Shown: positions 52,459 to 63,524 of the stretch, piece after piece
Layout: every line of letters begins with the position of its first letter
How positions within the stretch are numbered: position 1 is the first letter of the stretch
Assembly: GCA_934047225.1 (NCBI GenBank)
Contig: OW203986.1
Location: forward strand, 18,479,221 to 18,543,220
Direction of reading: 5' to 3'
Length of the DNA: 64,000 bases
DNA from: Ypsolopha sequella
Lineage: Eukaryota > Arthropoda > Insecta > Lepidoptera > Ypsolophidae
The notes under the pieces: generated by a model
What the model was told of the DNA's origin: nothing
The model's database searches: none
What the model saw: the letters and a program-made list of their open reading frames with translations, nothing else
Position numbers and translations under genes: made by a program

Positions 52459-52722
52459 TAGTCCGTCATTTAAATTATCAAAAAATATTGGATACGTATT
52501 TTTTTCTTTTTTCAATCAAACAAAAATTAATTACAGAGATAAATCGCATCAAAGTTTGGGAGTGGGGGCTGGTGACGTCACGCCTAGGTAAAAAGTGTAC
52601 TTAGGCGTGACGTCACGCGGAACTTTAGCGGGCTATATCTTCATAATTTTTTGTTTAATTGACAAAAGAAAAAATACGTGTCCAATATTTTCTCATAATC
52701 TAACTGACGAACTAATTGGAAT
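52459..52722. mobile_element. Hairpin element with central TGACGTCA pair
   Basis: Arms of about 120 bp: 'aatattggatacgtattttt' at the left faces 'aaaaaatacgtgtccaatat' at the right. The centre is a near-perfect palindrome, 'gtgacgtcacgcctaggt' against 'acttaggcgtgacgtcac', with the cAMP-response-element word twice. Confidence 0.8.
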
Positions 52723-53986
52723 TTTTTAGTCATCATGCCTATTACAATTCACACTAAAAATATACCACAACATTTAAAATTCTAAGCAAAATATTGTCGG
52801 ATTAATTTTTATTGAAAAGAACATATCTTTTTGTATTCAAATAAAATTAAAAACCAAACTCGTCACTATTTTCAACCATATTTCTTCATGTAATATATTA
52901 TATATATCAGCTTCCTAACGTGCCACTGCAAAGTACCACAGACAGTTAAAACCAATAAGGGTTTTCACTTCGGACCCTACAACGATAAAAAGTTAACGAT
53001 ATTCTAAAATAAAAGTAGACTAAAAGTAATTATATTTTAATGTCTCTGCAATGGGAATTTGGGTTAATTAAGTTATCGCAGTGCAAAGATAAAAAATGTA
53101 CGTGACGCAGCTCAGGGACTGTAGAGACCATTTTGTCGAAGCACGTCTTAAAAAGTACTGGTGTCGTAATAAGTCTCCGTATAATTGAGACATACTTCCT
53201 TTAAGGCCTTTAACGGGACACCTAGAAGATCAACAACACCAGGTTTTCAAGGGTTCATTTTAAGAAACTAGGTCTCTCCTCAAATTGAAGAAAATATATT
53301 TGATTTATCGATATTTTATCTAGGCATTCCACTTATAAACAATGTTTTAAGATTTATACTTTTGTCAAAAAAAAAAGTTTTCCACCCTCTTTTTTTTTGG
53401 TTTTCAAACGTTCGTTTCAAAAACGCGGTAAAGAGATCAACTTGATTTTTTTATAAAATAGGCAATAGCAATATGAAGGGATGTTACCTAAATCCAATAT
53501 TTTTACCCTACAAAATATTTCAGTATTAGCTAAAAAGACACCAATTTGTTGTTTCGCTGCGTGATCACTAGTATTACGCGTCCAAGAACAAGAGGCCAAA
53601 GAGCCAACATATAATCGCCTCTATGTAAAGCAAATAAGGTCTTTGCCATTAGACTTATTGTGCTAGACGGATAATAAAAAAAGTTGCTCGGGTATGCCAT
53701 CCTCTGATAATTAGAACAATATACTCTACGAGTATTATAATAATCATTGCCTACGGATTATAATTCACAAATTATGTTAATGTTTGTAATAATAAAAGAA
53801 ATTAAATTTATTGTGCTGAAAATTTATAATGTCTTAAATGAAACGTTCGATTAGCCTTCGAAATCCGTTTCGAGGAATAGTGAAGACAGATTTTGAAACA
53901 AGCGTGCCCATGCTTTATTAAATGAAAAAAAAAACTATGTCTTTAATTTGATCTTCAGTGACGTCATCACTGCACGCTTCCATCCA
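52723..53986. other. No recognisable gene (1.26 kb)
   Basis: No supported frame, repeat or RNA. Confidence 0.45.
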
Positions 53987-54190
53987 TCAGCCCGTATTCG
54001 TCCACTGCTGAACATAGGCCTCCCCCATATTACGCCACTCTTGGCGGTCCTCAGTCATCCTCATCCAGCCGCCACCCGCAACGTCCTTCAGATCGTCAGT
54101 CCAGCGGGCACGAGGGCGGCCTACGTGGTCTCCATTCCAATGCCTTACGGCCCCAACGGTTGTCACGTCGGCGACTGCACGCCTAGTAAG
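53987..54190 (-). pseudogene. RTE-like LINE C-terminal fragment
   Basis: The minus strand reads VGRPRARWTDDLKDVAG, then GWMRMTEDRQEWRNMGEA, then YVQQWTNTG and a stop. GRPxxRWxDDL followed by DRxxWxxxxEAYVQQW is the end of lepidopteran RTE-type LINE proteins. Only about the last 70 residues remain, with no polymerase motifs. Confidence 0.85.
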
Positions 54191-54289
54191 AAAAAAAATC
54201 TTGATCGCATCCCAAAGTAGATAAACCTGATACGATGACATCACTTCCAGTAAATAGTATTTAATACAACTGTAACATAACGTGAGATA

Positions 54290-54835
54290 TTGGGACACGA
54301 GTGCTTGTTTACGAAACGAACAAACGAATAGATTTGCACGAGTGTTCTAATTGTGTCGATTCGGTGTAACACGTTTTAACTTATTTGACACGTCTTTTTC
54401 TTTCTGTATCGGAGAGACAAAGACAGGACGCTTAAAATAAGATTAGTCCTGTCAAATAAGTTAAGGTGTTACACCAAATCGACACAATGTCTAATTATGT
54501 CCAGTTGCACACAATACTTTATGTACGACCACCAAAAACAATTTCACGAAAATGAGAAAAAGAACACGCGTCATGATACTCGTCATGATACCTGTGTCCA
54601 TGGAATAAGTTTGTAGATGCCTGAGACCAATCAGAAGCGAGAAAGGTAAAGAAGGTGTGGCTTGAGAAATTAAGACAGACCGTTATCACTTGTGATTGGT
54701 CTCTAGCGGTCTTATAATAAATTTGACCCATCACAGCGCAGAATTGCGGTGTCATAATGTAATATTATGACATCGGTCAAACAATGTAGGTACTTATAAA
54801 ACCGCTTTTGATGTTGCAATTACCTTATTGCAATA
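54290..54835 (+). repeat. Dispersed repeat family D, copy with nested MITE
   Basis: It contains 'attgggacacgagtgcttgt', 'aattatgtccagttgc', 'attggtctctagcggt' and 'cacagcgcagaattgcggtg', each matched in the copies at 28376, 38755 and 51010. A short MITE sits at 54350-54488. Confidence 0.8.
54350..54488. mobile_element. MITE nested in family D repeat
   Basis: Ends 'attgtgtcgattcggtgtaa' and the complement of 'ttacaccaaatcgacacaat'; inverted similarity continues to 'aacttatttgaca'. The copy at 28376-28970 lacks it at the equivalent place. Confidence 0.75.
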
Positions 54836-54933
54836 TGGGAGTAGCTAAAAAGACGATGATTTGTATTTTTAAAATAACTTACGTAAATTGTTTTATTTGT
54901 TCCAAAAAGCAGACAAGTATAGCACTGAAATTT

Positions 54934-55440
54934 AAAAAACCGGCCAAGTGCGAGTTGGACTCGCACACAAAGGGTTCCGTACCACCACACAATACGGGTA
55001 CGGAACCCTAAAAACATGGTAAATAATTCTACTTGAAGTTTTGGGGTTACAACTTAGCTTGACTCTTATGATCTATTAAACTCTATGTATCTAAAGGGTA
55101 AAATTAAGATGGTGATTTCTGTAAATAATTAAATATTTCATATTTTAAAATTTTTCTCAATGTGTGTGCCATAAAAGCTACTTGCAAATGAAATTTCAAG
55201 TTTCTTAGTCACCTGGAAGAGCCCTAAAGGTTTTAATTCCATTGACAGTGTCAAAAATTTGTATAAAATTGATTTTGTAAGGCGCAATCACTTTTTTCGC
55301 GTTGAGTTAGGAGCCTGATTTTTTTACAACACTATGTGGCTGTAGACTTCTGTAGGAAGTATCAGTTTCAACTTGATATCTCATACGGGGGCCGAGCAAA
55401 AGGGTCTTGACAGGCCGACAGACAGAGAAACGGACAACAA
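54934..55440 (-). repeat. 'ttccgtacc' dispersed repeat, subfamily B, reverse copy
   Basis: It reads 'aaccggccaagtgcgagt', 'gggttccgtaccacc', 'gggtacggaaccc' and then 'cagtttcaacttgatatctc' and 'ccgacagacagag'. It is the reverse of 29651-30180, truncated at the far end where the 3.4-kb element begins. Confidence 0.85.
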
Positions 55441-55445
55441 GCTAG

Positions 55446-58400
55446 TTAAGAGTATGACATAGCCAAAACAAAAACCAGTTCCGGGCGTGGCTTATTCTAT
55501 TTTACGATAGCGCGCGGGGGGAAATTTGTCCCGGTCTCTAAGCTCGCGTCACCATAGCAAAAATACGAATAGAGTGGACGAGGCAGGGTCAAAAGTAATA
55601 CGTATTTTATTTTATCTTATTTATTAGTGTATTTCGATCATCGTCACACGGCATTGATCCTACTTGCTATCACGTCGGGACGTAAATTTATTATGGTCGG
55701 CTAAAAGTGGTTTTTTGAGTGTTTGATTTATCAGTTGACCCTCGGAACATTTCAAACACTCCTTTAGAGATACATCATAATATCGTGACGGTTAATTGTC
55801 ACCATTACCCATTCTTTAAATATTTTTCGCCCGTTGAGCTGGTTTTACACTTGCGGGAAAATAAATTGGACAAAAAATTTCTTTACAAAAAATTTTTACT
55901 AAAGTTGTTATTACAAAAAGTGGAAACTAACAAATATTCTCAGAAGGAATGCACCGCGTCACTATCTATCTCACTGTAGCCTATATCAATTATGCCTCTC
56001 TCATTCAACCACGTTTAACTGCGTTACTATCTCATTCCAACTCATTTTAAATAGCCTCACTATTTATCTCACTCTAAAGCGTGTTAAATGGCATTTCTAA
56101 TGAACGCCAAATATTTTTACTGCCCGCCACTCTTTCATTCTAAATTCTAATTATTTAAAAAAATACGCAGCTCCTTTGGTAGTAAAATAGCAATAACTTT
56201 TTTTTCAAAAGTAGGTAATACACAGAAATTGCCAGATCATTTGAAAAACAATATTTGATGAGCCGTTATTTAAGACAATTTGCAAAACTAACATAGGACA
56301 TTTTTTTTCAGGGTGTGGTATCGAACTAACCTTATTACAAATAATTGCTCATAAATTGGGTTTTTATTTTTCTTTCTGATGTAACAGCATTTCAAGGTTT
56401 ATTTTTGACTTTATCAATAGCATGACTATTCAGAGTTGCGCAACAAAAATTTTATTCTTAGAATTTAGAACTGGTTAGCTTTGACTCTCAAAAATCTATT
56501 CGAATTTATAAAAGTACCATCAACTCGAAGACTATCTACTTTTTGCTGAGGTCATAATTTGATATTCTGGTCAGTCATGAGCTGGCCTACCAGCCTTCCA
56601 AAGGAAAGCGTTGACTTTTGGGACACCTGTTTACCCTTGGGATAAATCGCCAAGTGTTTAAAATATAGAAATTTATTTGTATCATAGTTTGAAATATTCA
56701 GGTCCCTTTACGCAAAATGAAAAAACAAAACTCTTTTAGGATTAATTTGTTGTCCCTATGTTTGTCTGTTTGTCCGTTTGTCTGTTTGTCTGTTTGTCTA
56801 GGCAATTTTTCTGGGTAAAATCAATAAATGCTAATATTTACAGCCCTGTAAAATATACATATTATAACGTTTTTATGGCCTTTTGTTTAACTTTTTCATA
56901 CAAATTTTCTCCTTATGAAAATATAGAGATCAACACTTCACATAATATTTTGCATTTGAAAGAAAGCACAGAAAGGAACTGTAGAACAAATCATGTAAAA
57001 AATATAAAACCATATCTTTCTATTCTAAAGGGATTAATAATTTACTGTTTGTTCAATGTGGCGATAGCTTTGTTTATTTTTTTTTTCTTTGTTACAAAGA
57101 TAACAAATATTTTCATACAAGGTTTTCCTTAAGGGCTATTTCTCCGAATTTGTAACAAAATATTAAGAAATAATTATAACGGTAAAGTACAACTTTTAGC
57201 TAAGACAATTTATTGTTAAAAGTTTGCTATATGCATAAACATATTTTAATGATATTATGGTATCTTCAAAATAATTGGGTTTTCCATAAGCGTGATATCA
57301 GATTATTTAAGAAATTTACGGCTGGTATCACGACGATGGATAAGCCAATTATTTTATTACTATTGTAATATAATTAAAAATATGTTAATGCATACAGCAG
57401 ACTTTTAACTATTAGTTTTCTTAACTAAAAGTTGTATTTTTACTTATTGAAATTGTATTTCTCATCAAGAAGTGCAAGATGACAAGATATTCAAAATAAG
57501 TTAATTGAATTTCTGAAATGGTTTCAGGTCAAAACAGTTTTCCATGAAACGGTAATTGTTTATACTTAGCAAAGTGTGTAAACTTAGTCATCTTAACATG
57601 AACGACGCCTGTATTTCTCTCTTTTTTATTTCCAGTATAGATAAAAATATACAAACTTGTTAAACTTTGCGTAAAAACGAGGCAATATTGACGATATCCT
57701 GACAGCTATTATGATGGTGTTTTATCAAATTTTGCTTTTTGGGCTGTATAGAGACGTAGTTAGATGTCACTAGAATATACTCATGAAAAAAGATATGAAG
57801 AAAATAAGCTGTAGACTTCACATTCGGTTTATACCTATTGTATGAATTTTAAGAAAAATACAGGGGTAAAGGGACCTCTTAAGGAAAACCTTGTGTAACC
57901 ACGAGGTTACAGGAATGCAGAGCTGATGGGATTTGAAGATTGATTGGAGAATTGTGGGTAAACTGACTGACCTTTGATGATGATTGTGGATGGATGCGCC
58001 GTGTGGCGTCTCTCCTTGTTGGGCTGATGAAGCTGGCGCCTTGGGCAGGGATGTGCAGAATGTCTTGGTTCGTGGAGTACTAAACACAGCACTGGTATGA
58101 TCACAACACTGGTAGGTACGCGAGATTTCGGCGTGTTGGCGGCGCGAGTGTGTACACACGTGTCGTTTGAACGATGTCCCGAGCGGAAGAGAGAAAGTGA
58201 ACGAGCGGCGCCCATCGCGCGAGTCGATTGTGTCGCCAGGTGGCGCCAGCGCTGCGCCGCGAAATTAGTCATGCACATGCGCGAACGTCACGCTGGTGGC
58301 GTGAACACCTTGTATTAAACTATTTGTTATCTTAGTAAAAAATAATTCAAGGAAAAAATAAACAAAGCTATTGCCACATTGAACAGTAGATAATTAATCC

Positions 58401-59267
58401 CTTTAGAATAGAACAACATGGTTTTCATATTTTTTACATTATTTGTTCAACAATTCCTTTCTGTGTTGACTTTTAAATGCAAAATATTATCTCAAGTGTT
58501 CATCCCTACATTTTCATAGTGAGAAAATTTGTATGAAAAACGTAAAAACCTAAAACGTAATATAAATAAAAACGTCAAAAGTATGTTTTTACAGCACTAT
58601 AGAGGGCCGTTAATATTGGTATTTATTAATTTTACCCAGAAAAAATTGTCTAGACAAACGGACAGACAGACAAACATAGGGATAACAAATTAATCCTAAA
58701 AGAGTTTCATTGTTTTCATTTTGCGTAACAGAACCTGAACATGTACCGACAGGATTATCTACGATCTAATAATTTTGCCATGCACTGTAAATATTTCAAA
58801 ATAAATTTCTATATTTTAAATGCTTGGCGATTTATCCCAAGTAAGTGTACCTATATAATTTGCAAAAAACTTCACTTATTGGACCTGAAATGGTGAGCCA
58901 ATACTAGAGAGTAATTTCACGAAAATGTCATTGACCTTTGTTACAGATCTCAGTAAGTATAAGTAAATTAATTTGGGTTTCAATAACGATCACAAAATTA
59001 TTCTTTTAGAGTAACATATATTATTTTCCCGCATAAAAGTATGAATTCATTCCAAATTCATTCAGTTTTGTTGTTTTGACTATGGCACGATGTAGCTAAA
59101 TCACTCATACGCATATTTTGTTGAGTTTTTAACGGCAGGAATATGATGCTCCTTGAAATATTACTTTATAAAATTAATTTCAATGTGTTTTGAAGTAGTT
59201 TTGGGAGATATTTATAGCTTGCAAAAAAGGCCACAGGTTCCACGTCTTACGGGCGCCAACGCTAGGC
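55446..59267 (+). mobile_element. 3.4-kb multi-inverted-repeat element, copy B
   Basis: Same boundaries and internal structure as 19038-22430. Its length is 3822 bp, of which 419 bp is a solo LTR plus its duplicated target. Without that insertion the two copies differ by only about 10 bp in length and by scattered substitutions. The left boundary cuts the 'ttccgtacc' repeat, so this copy probably inserted into it. Confidence 0.87.
57894..58307 (-). mobile_element. Solo LTR (414 bp) inside copy B
   Basis: Starts TGTAACC and ends TGAACA (TG..CA), flanked by CCTTG at 57889-57893 and 58308-58312. Copy A has a single CCTTG at the matching place, a direct empty-site control. It is distinctly GC-rich in an AT-rich host. 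The minus orientation, ending 'ctcgtggttaca', looks more like an insect LTR, but no polyadenylation signal fixes it. Long minus-strand frames here are readthrough only. Confidence 0.9.
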
Positions 59268-60720
59268 GCAGGGGGGTGAATGTTACCTGTTAGCATTAGA
59301 AAATAAAAAATGTACGACAACTTCTGCCATCTAAGACACAGGGAACATAAACTTGGACGCTAGTTACACTTTTAGCTACCTAGATGTCGTTGTGTTAGTT
59401 TTGTTGTTTTTATTTTTATGAGGCAGCATTATGATTATGAGCAGCGTTGCCAATTTTTGAGGAATTCCCCAAATTGCGGGGAATCTCAAGTTGATTGGGG
59501 ATTGATATGTGGCAGGTAAATAGTTTTCAATTTGCCGCTCCGCTAATTGAAAAATTTATTTTCTATAAAGCCGAACTCGAAAGTCTTTCAACAAAAAGTG
59601 AAAAACAGGTGCGACGACGAGCGGAGCGAGAAGGAGCCTGTTAGGTTAAAATGTCAGTACATATTGGGAGCCGAGTATATGTCGTAGACAAATAGTAAAA
59701 TTCCGCCGTTGACACCGTAAACTGAGACTTGAATTTTTTTACGATAAAATTTATAAATTTTAAATTTACTTATTTTTATTTTAGCATCGTCTAAGTATTC
59801 TCCTTGCCATTATTTAATAATTTAAGGTAATAACAGGTGACTTTTAATGTAACCCCGATAATTTGATAGATTGAAGAAGAATAAACACTTGTTTCATAAT
59901 AAAAAAAATAATCAAAAAAAGTTAGAGCCACTTAAATATTTATGTACAATCCAAAGAATTGATGGTCACCTGAAGAGAAATGACAAATTGATCGCGCGAA
60001 ATTATTTTAATTGTAGATCTCAATATTTTGGACTATTTTAAACTTAAATTAACATTATATATCATTGTAGTATAAAAACGCAGAAATAAAAGTAAATCTG
60101 GATGTGAGGAGATTCTGAACCAGGATTATTTTGAACTTGTTCCGTATGGGAATGACTAGGATAATCACAAATTATATTCCAAAGTTACTTATTTTCACAT
60201 GTTTTAGTTAAAAAAGTATTCTACGTCTATGCTTTTGACCCTCTCATGTTACCTTTATACTTTATACAATTAAAAATGTTACTTTTACGACCAAATGTTT
60301 TTATGTTTCCTATAAAACAAAAAAAAAATATTGTGAAATTGCGCACTTGATTTTGTGACCTGCGTGGCACAGAGAGCGGTCATGTAACCACCATAAACCA
60401 CTATTTTCTGCTAAAAACATGTTAATTTTTAAAGGAAATGTTAATTTTGTCGTGAAAAAGTTACCTACTTCTTGTCCTTGACTGTCTGCCACTGGCAACA
60501 CTGCTCTGACCGGGAATTTGATAAATTAGCGTTGGCAACCCCGATGTTGACAATTTTTCTTGAACTTGAAACGAAATTTTCAGTTTGAATGGTATCTTAT
60601 TTCGTAAATTGCTCAATATCTCTAATAATTTGACGACTTTAGCACGACTTTTTTTGGTTTTTGTGATATAGTGCTTACCTGTCACATAGTGCTTGCTGAC
60701 TCCGGACACCGAATTGCCTA
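59268..60720. other. No recognisable gene; upstream of the THAP gene
   Basis: 1.45 kb without supported frames or paired ends. The last few hundred bases may hold the THAP gene promoter, but I see no clear TATA or initiator. Confidence 0.4.
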
Positions 60721-60725
60721 CGAAA

Positions 60726-60774
60726 ATGCCTAGAAGATCGTTTACAAAATGTCATTTCGGATGTGAATCTGATG
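60726..60774 (+). CDS. THAP gene exon 1
   Basis: ATG at 60726, 16 codons plus one base, ending before 'gtatgt'. It encodes the first two zinc ligands (Cys9 and Cys13). The start agrees with the usual THAP N-terminus of Met, a few basic residues, then Cys. Confidence 0.85.
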
Positions 60775-60860
60775 GTATGTATAAAATCACAGATTTTAAT
60801 AAAAACCATTGGTTATAGGTACACTACTAAACTAATCTTGCATTATTTGGTTTGTTTCAG

Positions 60861-60969
60861 TTCCTATTCATCACTTTCCGTCATATGAATATCCACATGA
60901 AGAAATATTTCAGTTGTGGAAATCAGTGCTAGATTTAGCTACACAAAATAGGGGCAATGCATACATATA
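60861..60969 (+). CDS. THAP gene exon 2, part before the insertion
   Basis: Begins after 'tttgtttcag' and encodes the HHFP motif and the conserved Trp. The target TA is 60968-60969. Reading on into the transposon gives an immediate TAA, so the uninterrupted product would be about 52 residues. Confidence 0.85.
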
Positions 60970-63164
60970 AAGTCGCCGTCAATAGAAATTGTGGACTATG
61001 TAAACAAACCGTTTTCTCAATTTTTCTCAAGGTTCTGTCACGGAGTCTCACTGAACATTATTCCAAATCATGAAGCATCAAGTCTTACCAGTCATTCACT
61101 GTATTTTATCATGAAATATTCAATAATCACCAGTTAATTACGGAAAATCATAGAATCAATAGTCAATTCTGTACTGCGTCGAGATTGCTGTCATATTTTT
61201 TTCTCATCGAATCTGTATTGTCTTTGAAAAATTGGTGATGTACGAATCTAATTAAATATAAACCTATTTTATTCGTGATGCTATTTTATCCGTAATTTTT
61301 TTTGACAGCGTTACTTCATAATCTTTGACATAAACGTGTGTGTGATTCTATCGAGAGCTGTGTGATCTTCCAGCATTGCTCTAAAATCTTTTGTGTTTTC
61401 GGTATTCTAACGACTTTGCTTCTCTTACTGATTTTATCGTACTAGCATTGTGATTTTGATAGTGTTTTACCCTGAAACAACGACCTGCTTTACGGACTAC
61501 GGATTCTGATACTGCCCAGTGGATTAACACCAATTACGACCAAAATAATTTCAAAATGAGTGAACCTGTTTCTACACCTGGAACATCTGCAAGTTCTGCG
61601 CCCCTTCGAAAAAGAATGATTCAGACGCCTGAAAGTGATGCTATGCCAGGAACGTCTGAAACGTCAGCACATCAAGGAAGGAAAAGACTGAAAAGACACA
61701 AGACGCCTCAAATGACAGAAAAAGAAAAAAAGGTCGCGATAAATGTCTACAAATATGTTGAAAAAACTCTCACAGCATACCCGTTTAAAAAGGATGTGCT
61801 GTCCATTGTAGCGGAAATAACTGGAGCATCGGAACGTACAATTGACAATCTTATTAGATTCTACGAGAAAACGGGAAACATTCCGAAGTTAAAAGAGAGA
61901 CCTGCAAATCGATCTACAATTGATCAGTTTGATGATTTCGTCTTGTCTGCTATTCGACGCAAAATACATCAATTTTATTTTGATGGTGAACTGCCTACAG
62001 TGCAGAAAGTGACTGTGGCAGTTAATGAAGATTCCAGTCTTCCGTCGTTATCTGAATCTTCAATATATCGAGTGATGAAAAAATTGAAATTTAATCATGT
62101 TAAGAGAGCACGCAAGAGCATCATGTTGGACAGGCCTGATCTCCAAATATGGAGACAAAAATATCTCCTGCAGATCGCCGATTTTAGAAAGCAAAATAAA
62201 AAAATATTTTACATGGACGAAACATGGATTAATGCAGGTCACAGCTGTGACTACATATGGGTTGATGACGACATTGAATCAAGTAGAGATGCCTTTTTAA
62301 GAGGACTTTCTACTGGTCTAAAAAATCCTCAGAAAGGAAAACGATTAATAATCACACATATCGGAAGCGAAGATGGTTTCGCGGAAGGCGGAAAATGGAT
62401 TTTTCAAGCCCAGAAAACCGAAGGAGACTACCACGGCGAAATGGATGCGCACAATTTTGAGAAGTGGTTCGATAAAATTTTGGAAAAAATCCCAATTGGT
62501 TCCGTCATAGTAATGGACAATGCCCCTTATCATTCGCGTCAAATCGAAAAGGCGCCCAACATGAGTTGGCGGAAGGAGGCTATCCAAAACTGGTTGCGCG
62601 AAAAAGAAATCAAATTTCAAGAAACCGAAATCAAAGCGAATCTCATAGCTAAAGTAGACAAGCAAAAATATAAAAAAATGTATGTAGATGAGTTGGCGGC
62701 ATCGAAAAATGTGACAGTTTTGCGCCTTCCACCATATCATTGCGAGCTTAACCCGATAGAGTTGATATGGGCGCAAGTAAAAGGTTACGTTGGAAGGAAC
62801 AACAAAACATTCAAAATGGACGATGTGAAGATTTTGTTAGACCAAGGTTTGGCGCGGATCGGGCCAGAACAGTGGGCGAAATGTGTAGCTCATGTCCTAA
62901 AAGTAGAAGAAAAAATGAAAGAACTGGATGGGATAATAGATACGGCCAACGACGCTGTGAGGGAACCATTTGTAATTAACGTGGGCGATTTGACTAGCGA
63001 TTCATCAGAATATTTTAGCGATAAATCAAATAAAGAAATTTAATTAAGCACCTAACATATTTTAATCACATACTTACCCATCTCTAGATAGTTCACCTAT
63101 TCATAGACAAAGACAACATGGCGCTTTGTTTACATAGTCCACAATTTCTATTGACGGCGACTTG
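60970..63164 (+). mobile_element. Complete Tc1/mariner-type transposon
   Basis: The 39-bp terminal inverted repeats are identical (60970-61008 and 63125-63163, starting 'aagtcgccgtcaatag'), with one extra G at the right end. They are flanked by TA at 60968-60969 and 63165-63166. One uninterrupted transposase frame fills the middle, with about 585 bp upstream and 120 bp downstream. Perfect repeats and an intact frame suggest a recent, possibly still competent copy. Confidence 0.93.
61556..63043 (+). CDS. Tc1/mariner-superfamily DDE transposase
   Basis: 495 residues, longer than the roughly 340-350 usual for Tc1 or mariner. A Ser/Thr-rich N-terminus is followed by a basic patch, RKRLKRHK (42-49), then helix-turn-helix-like segments (about 55-115, ASERTIDNLIRFYEKTGNIP; about 165-185, ESSIYRVMKKLKF). 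Catalytic motifs are YMDETWI (Asp221), VIVMDNAPYHS (Asp321) and CELNPIELIW (Glu402). The last two are separated by 80 residues, against 34-41 in classical families. The extra segment (about 330-390) is Lys/Glu-rich. The enzyme would cut and join element ends at TA sites. It is the longest and only clearly intact coding frame in the window. Confidence 0.95.
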   Translation: MSEPVSTPGTSASSAPLRKRMIQTPESDAMPGTSETSAHQGRKRLKRHKTPQMTEKEKKVAINVYKYVEKTLTAYPFKKDVLSIVAEITGASERTIDNLIRFYEKTGNIPKLKERPANRSTIDQFDDFVLSAIRRKIHQFYFDGELPTVQKVTVAVNEDSSLPSLSESSIYRVMKKLKFNHVKRARKSIMLDRPDLQIWRQKYLLQIADFRKQNKKIFYMDETWINAGHSCDYIWVDDDIESSRDAFLRGLSTGLKNPQKGKRLIITHIGSEDGFAEGGKWIFQAQKTEGDYHGEMDAHNFEKWFDKILEKIPIGSVIVMDNAPYHSRQIEKAPNMSWRKEAIQNWLREKEIKFQETEIKANLIAKVDKQKYKKMYVDELAASKNVTVLRLPPYHCELNPIELIWAQVKGYVGRNNKTFKMDDVKILLDQGLARIGPEQWAKCVAHVLKVEEKMKELDGIIDTANDAVREPFVINVGDLTSDSSEYFSDKSNKEI

Positions 63165-63166
63165 TA

Positions 63167-63261
63167 CAACAGTATCAGATTGTGTCACAGGCATTTTGAT
63201 AAAATGTATTGTCTACCAAGTAAACGGCTGACGGCGAATAGTATTCCAACTTTAAATCTCC
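63167..63261 (+). CDS. THAP gene exon 2, part after the insertion
   Basis: With one TA restored, the frame runs straight from the left part into YNSIRLCHRHF (third and fourth zinc ligands, C-x2-H), then RLTANSIPTLNL, and ends at a strong donor, 'gtaagt', at 63262. Confidence 0.85.
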
Positions 63262-63425
63262 GTAAGTAACTTGATATGGTTGCAGTGTAGGTATTTTATT
63301 GTGACTTGATTTGTATATCCATCAATTAAATAATTCAGATCAAATGTTGTAACTAAATTATGATCATTTTCTGTTTATCCAATGACTAATTTTCTGTATA
63401 TTAACTTTTATTATTATATTTTCAG

Positions 63426-63524
63426 CGTCTTCCTCGGGCCTCAGTAACCAGTCGTCTCATTCAAAACAGCCTTTTATTGAAAATGCATTGTTTTCACAAG
63501 AATTACATGGCCAAGTTTGTACAG
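63426..63524 (+). CDS. THAP gene exon 3
   Basis: Begins after 'attatattttcag' and completes PSSSGLSNQSSHSKQPF, continuing to QELHGQVCT before 'gtaata' at 63525. The phase matches exon 2 exactly (one base carried in, one carried out). If the donor is skipped, the frame stays open for about 27 more codons. Confidence 0.7.

Larger units (their letters stand above)
60726..63524 (+). pseudogene. THAP zinc-finger gene split by a transposon
   Basis: Three exons: 60726-60774, 60861-60969 continued at 63167-63261, and 63426-63524. The product starts MPRRSFTKCHFGCESDG and continues VPIHHFPSYEY, a lone Trp in QLWKSV, then RLCHRHF and PSKRLTANSIPTLNLP. That is the C2CH THAP layout: C-x3-C, the HHFP motif, Trp, C-x2-H-F, and the closing PTLNLP. 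THAP domains bind DNA. Introns have good GT/AG ends (60775-60860 and 63262-63425). The insertion falls between the two zinc-ligand pairs and puts a TAA right at the junction. The gene may extend past 63524; no second domain is visible in the window. Confidence 0.85.

Noticed and set aside
57818..58278. Two long minus-strand frames over the solo LTR
   Set aside because: They cross the LTR boundary into flanking sequence and reflect its GC-rich composition rather than a protein.
62345..62776. 143-codon minus-strand frame opposite the transposase
   Set aside because: It is the antisense shadow of a well-supported coding frame.
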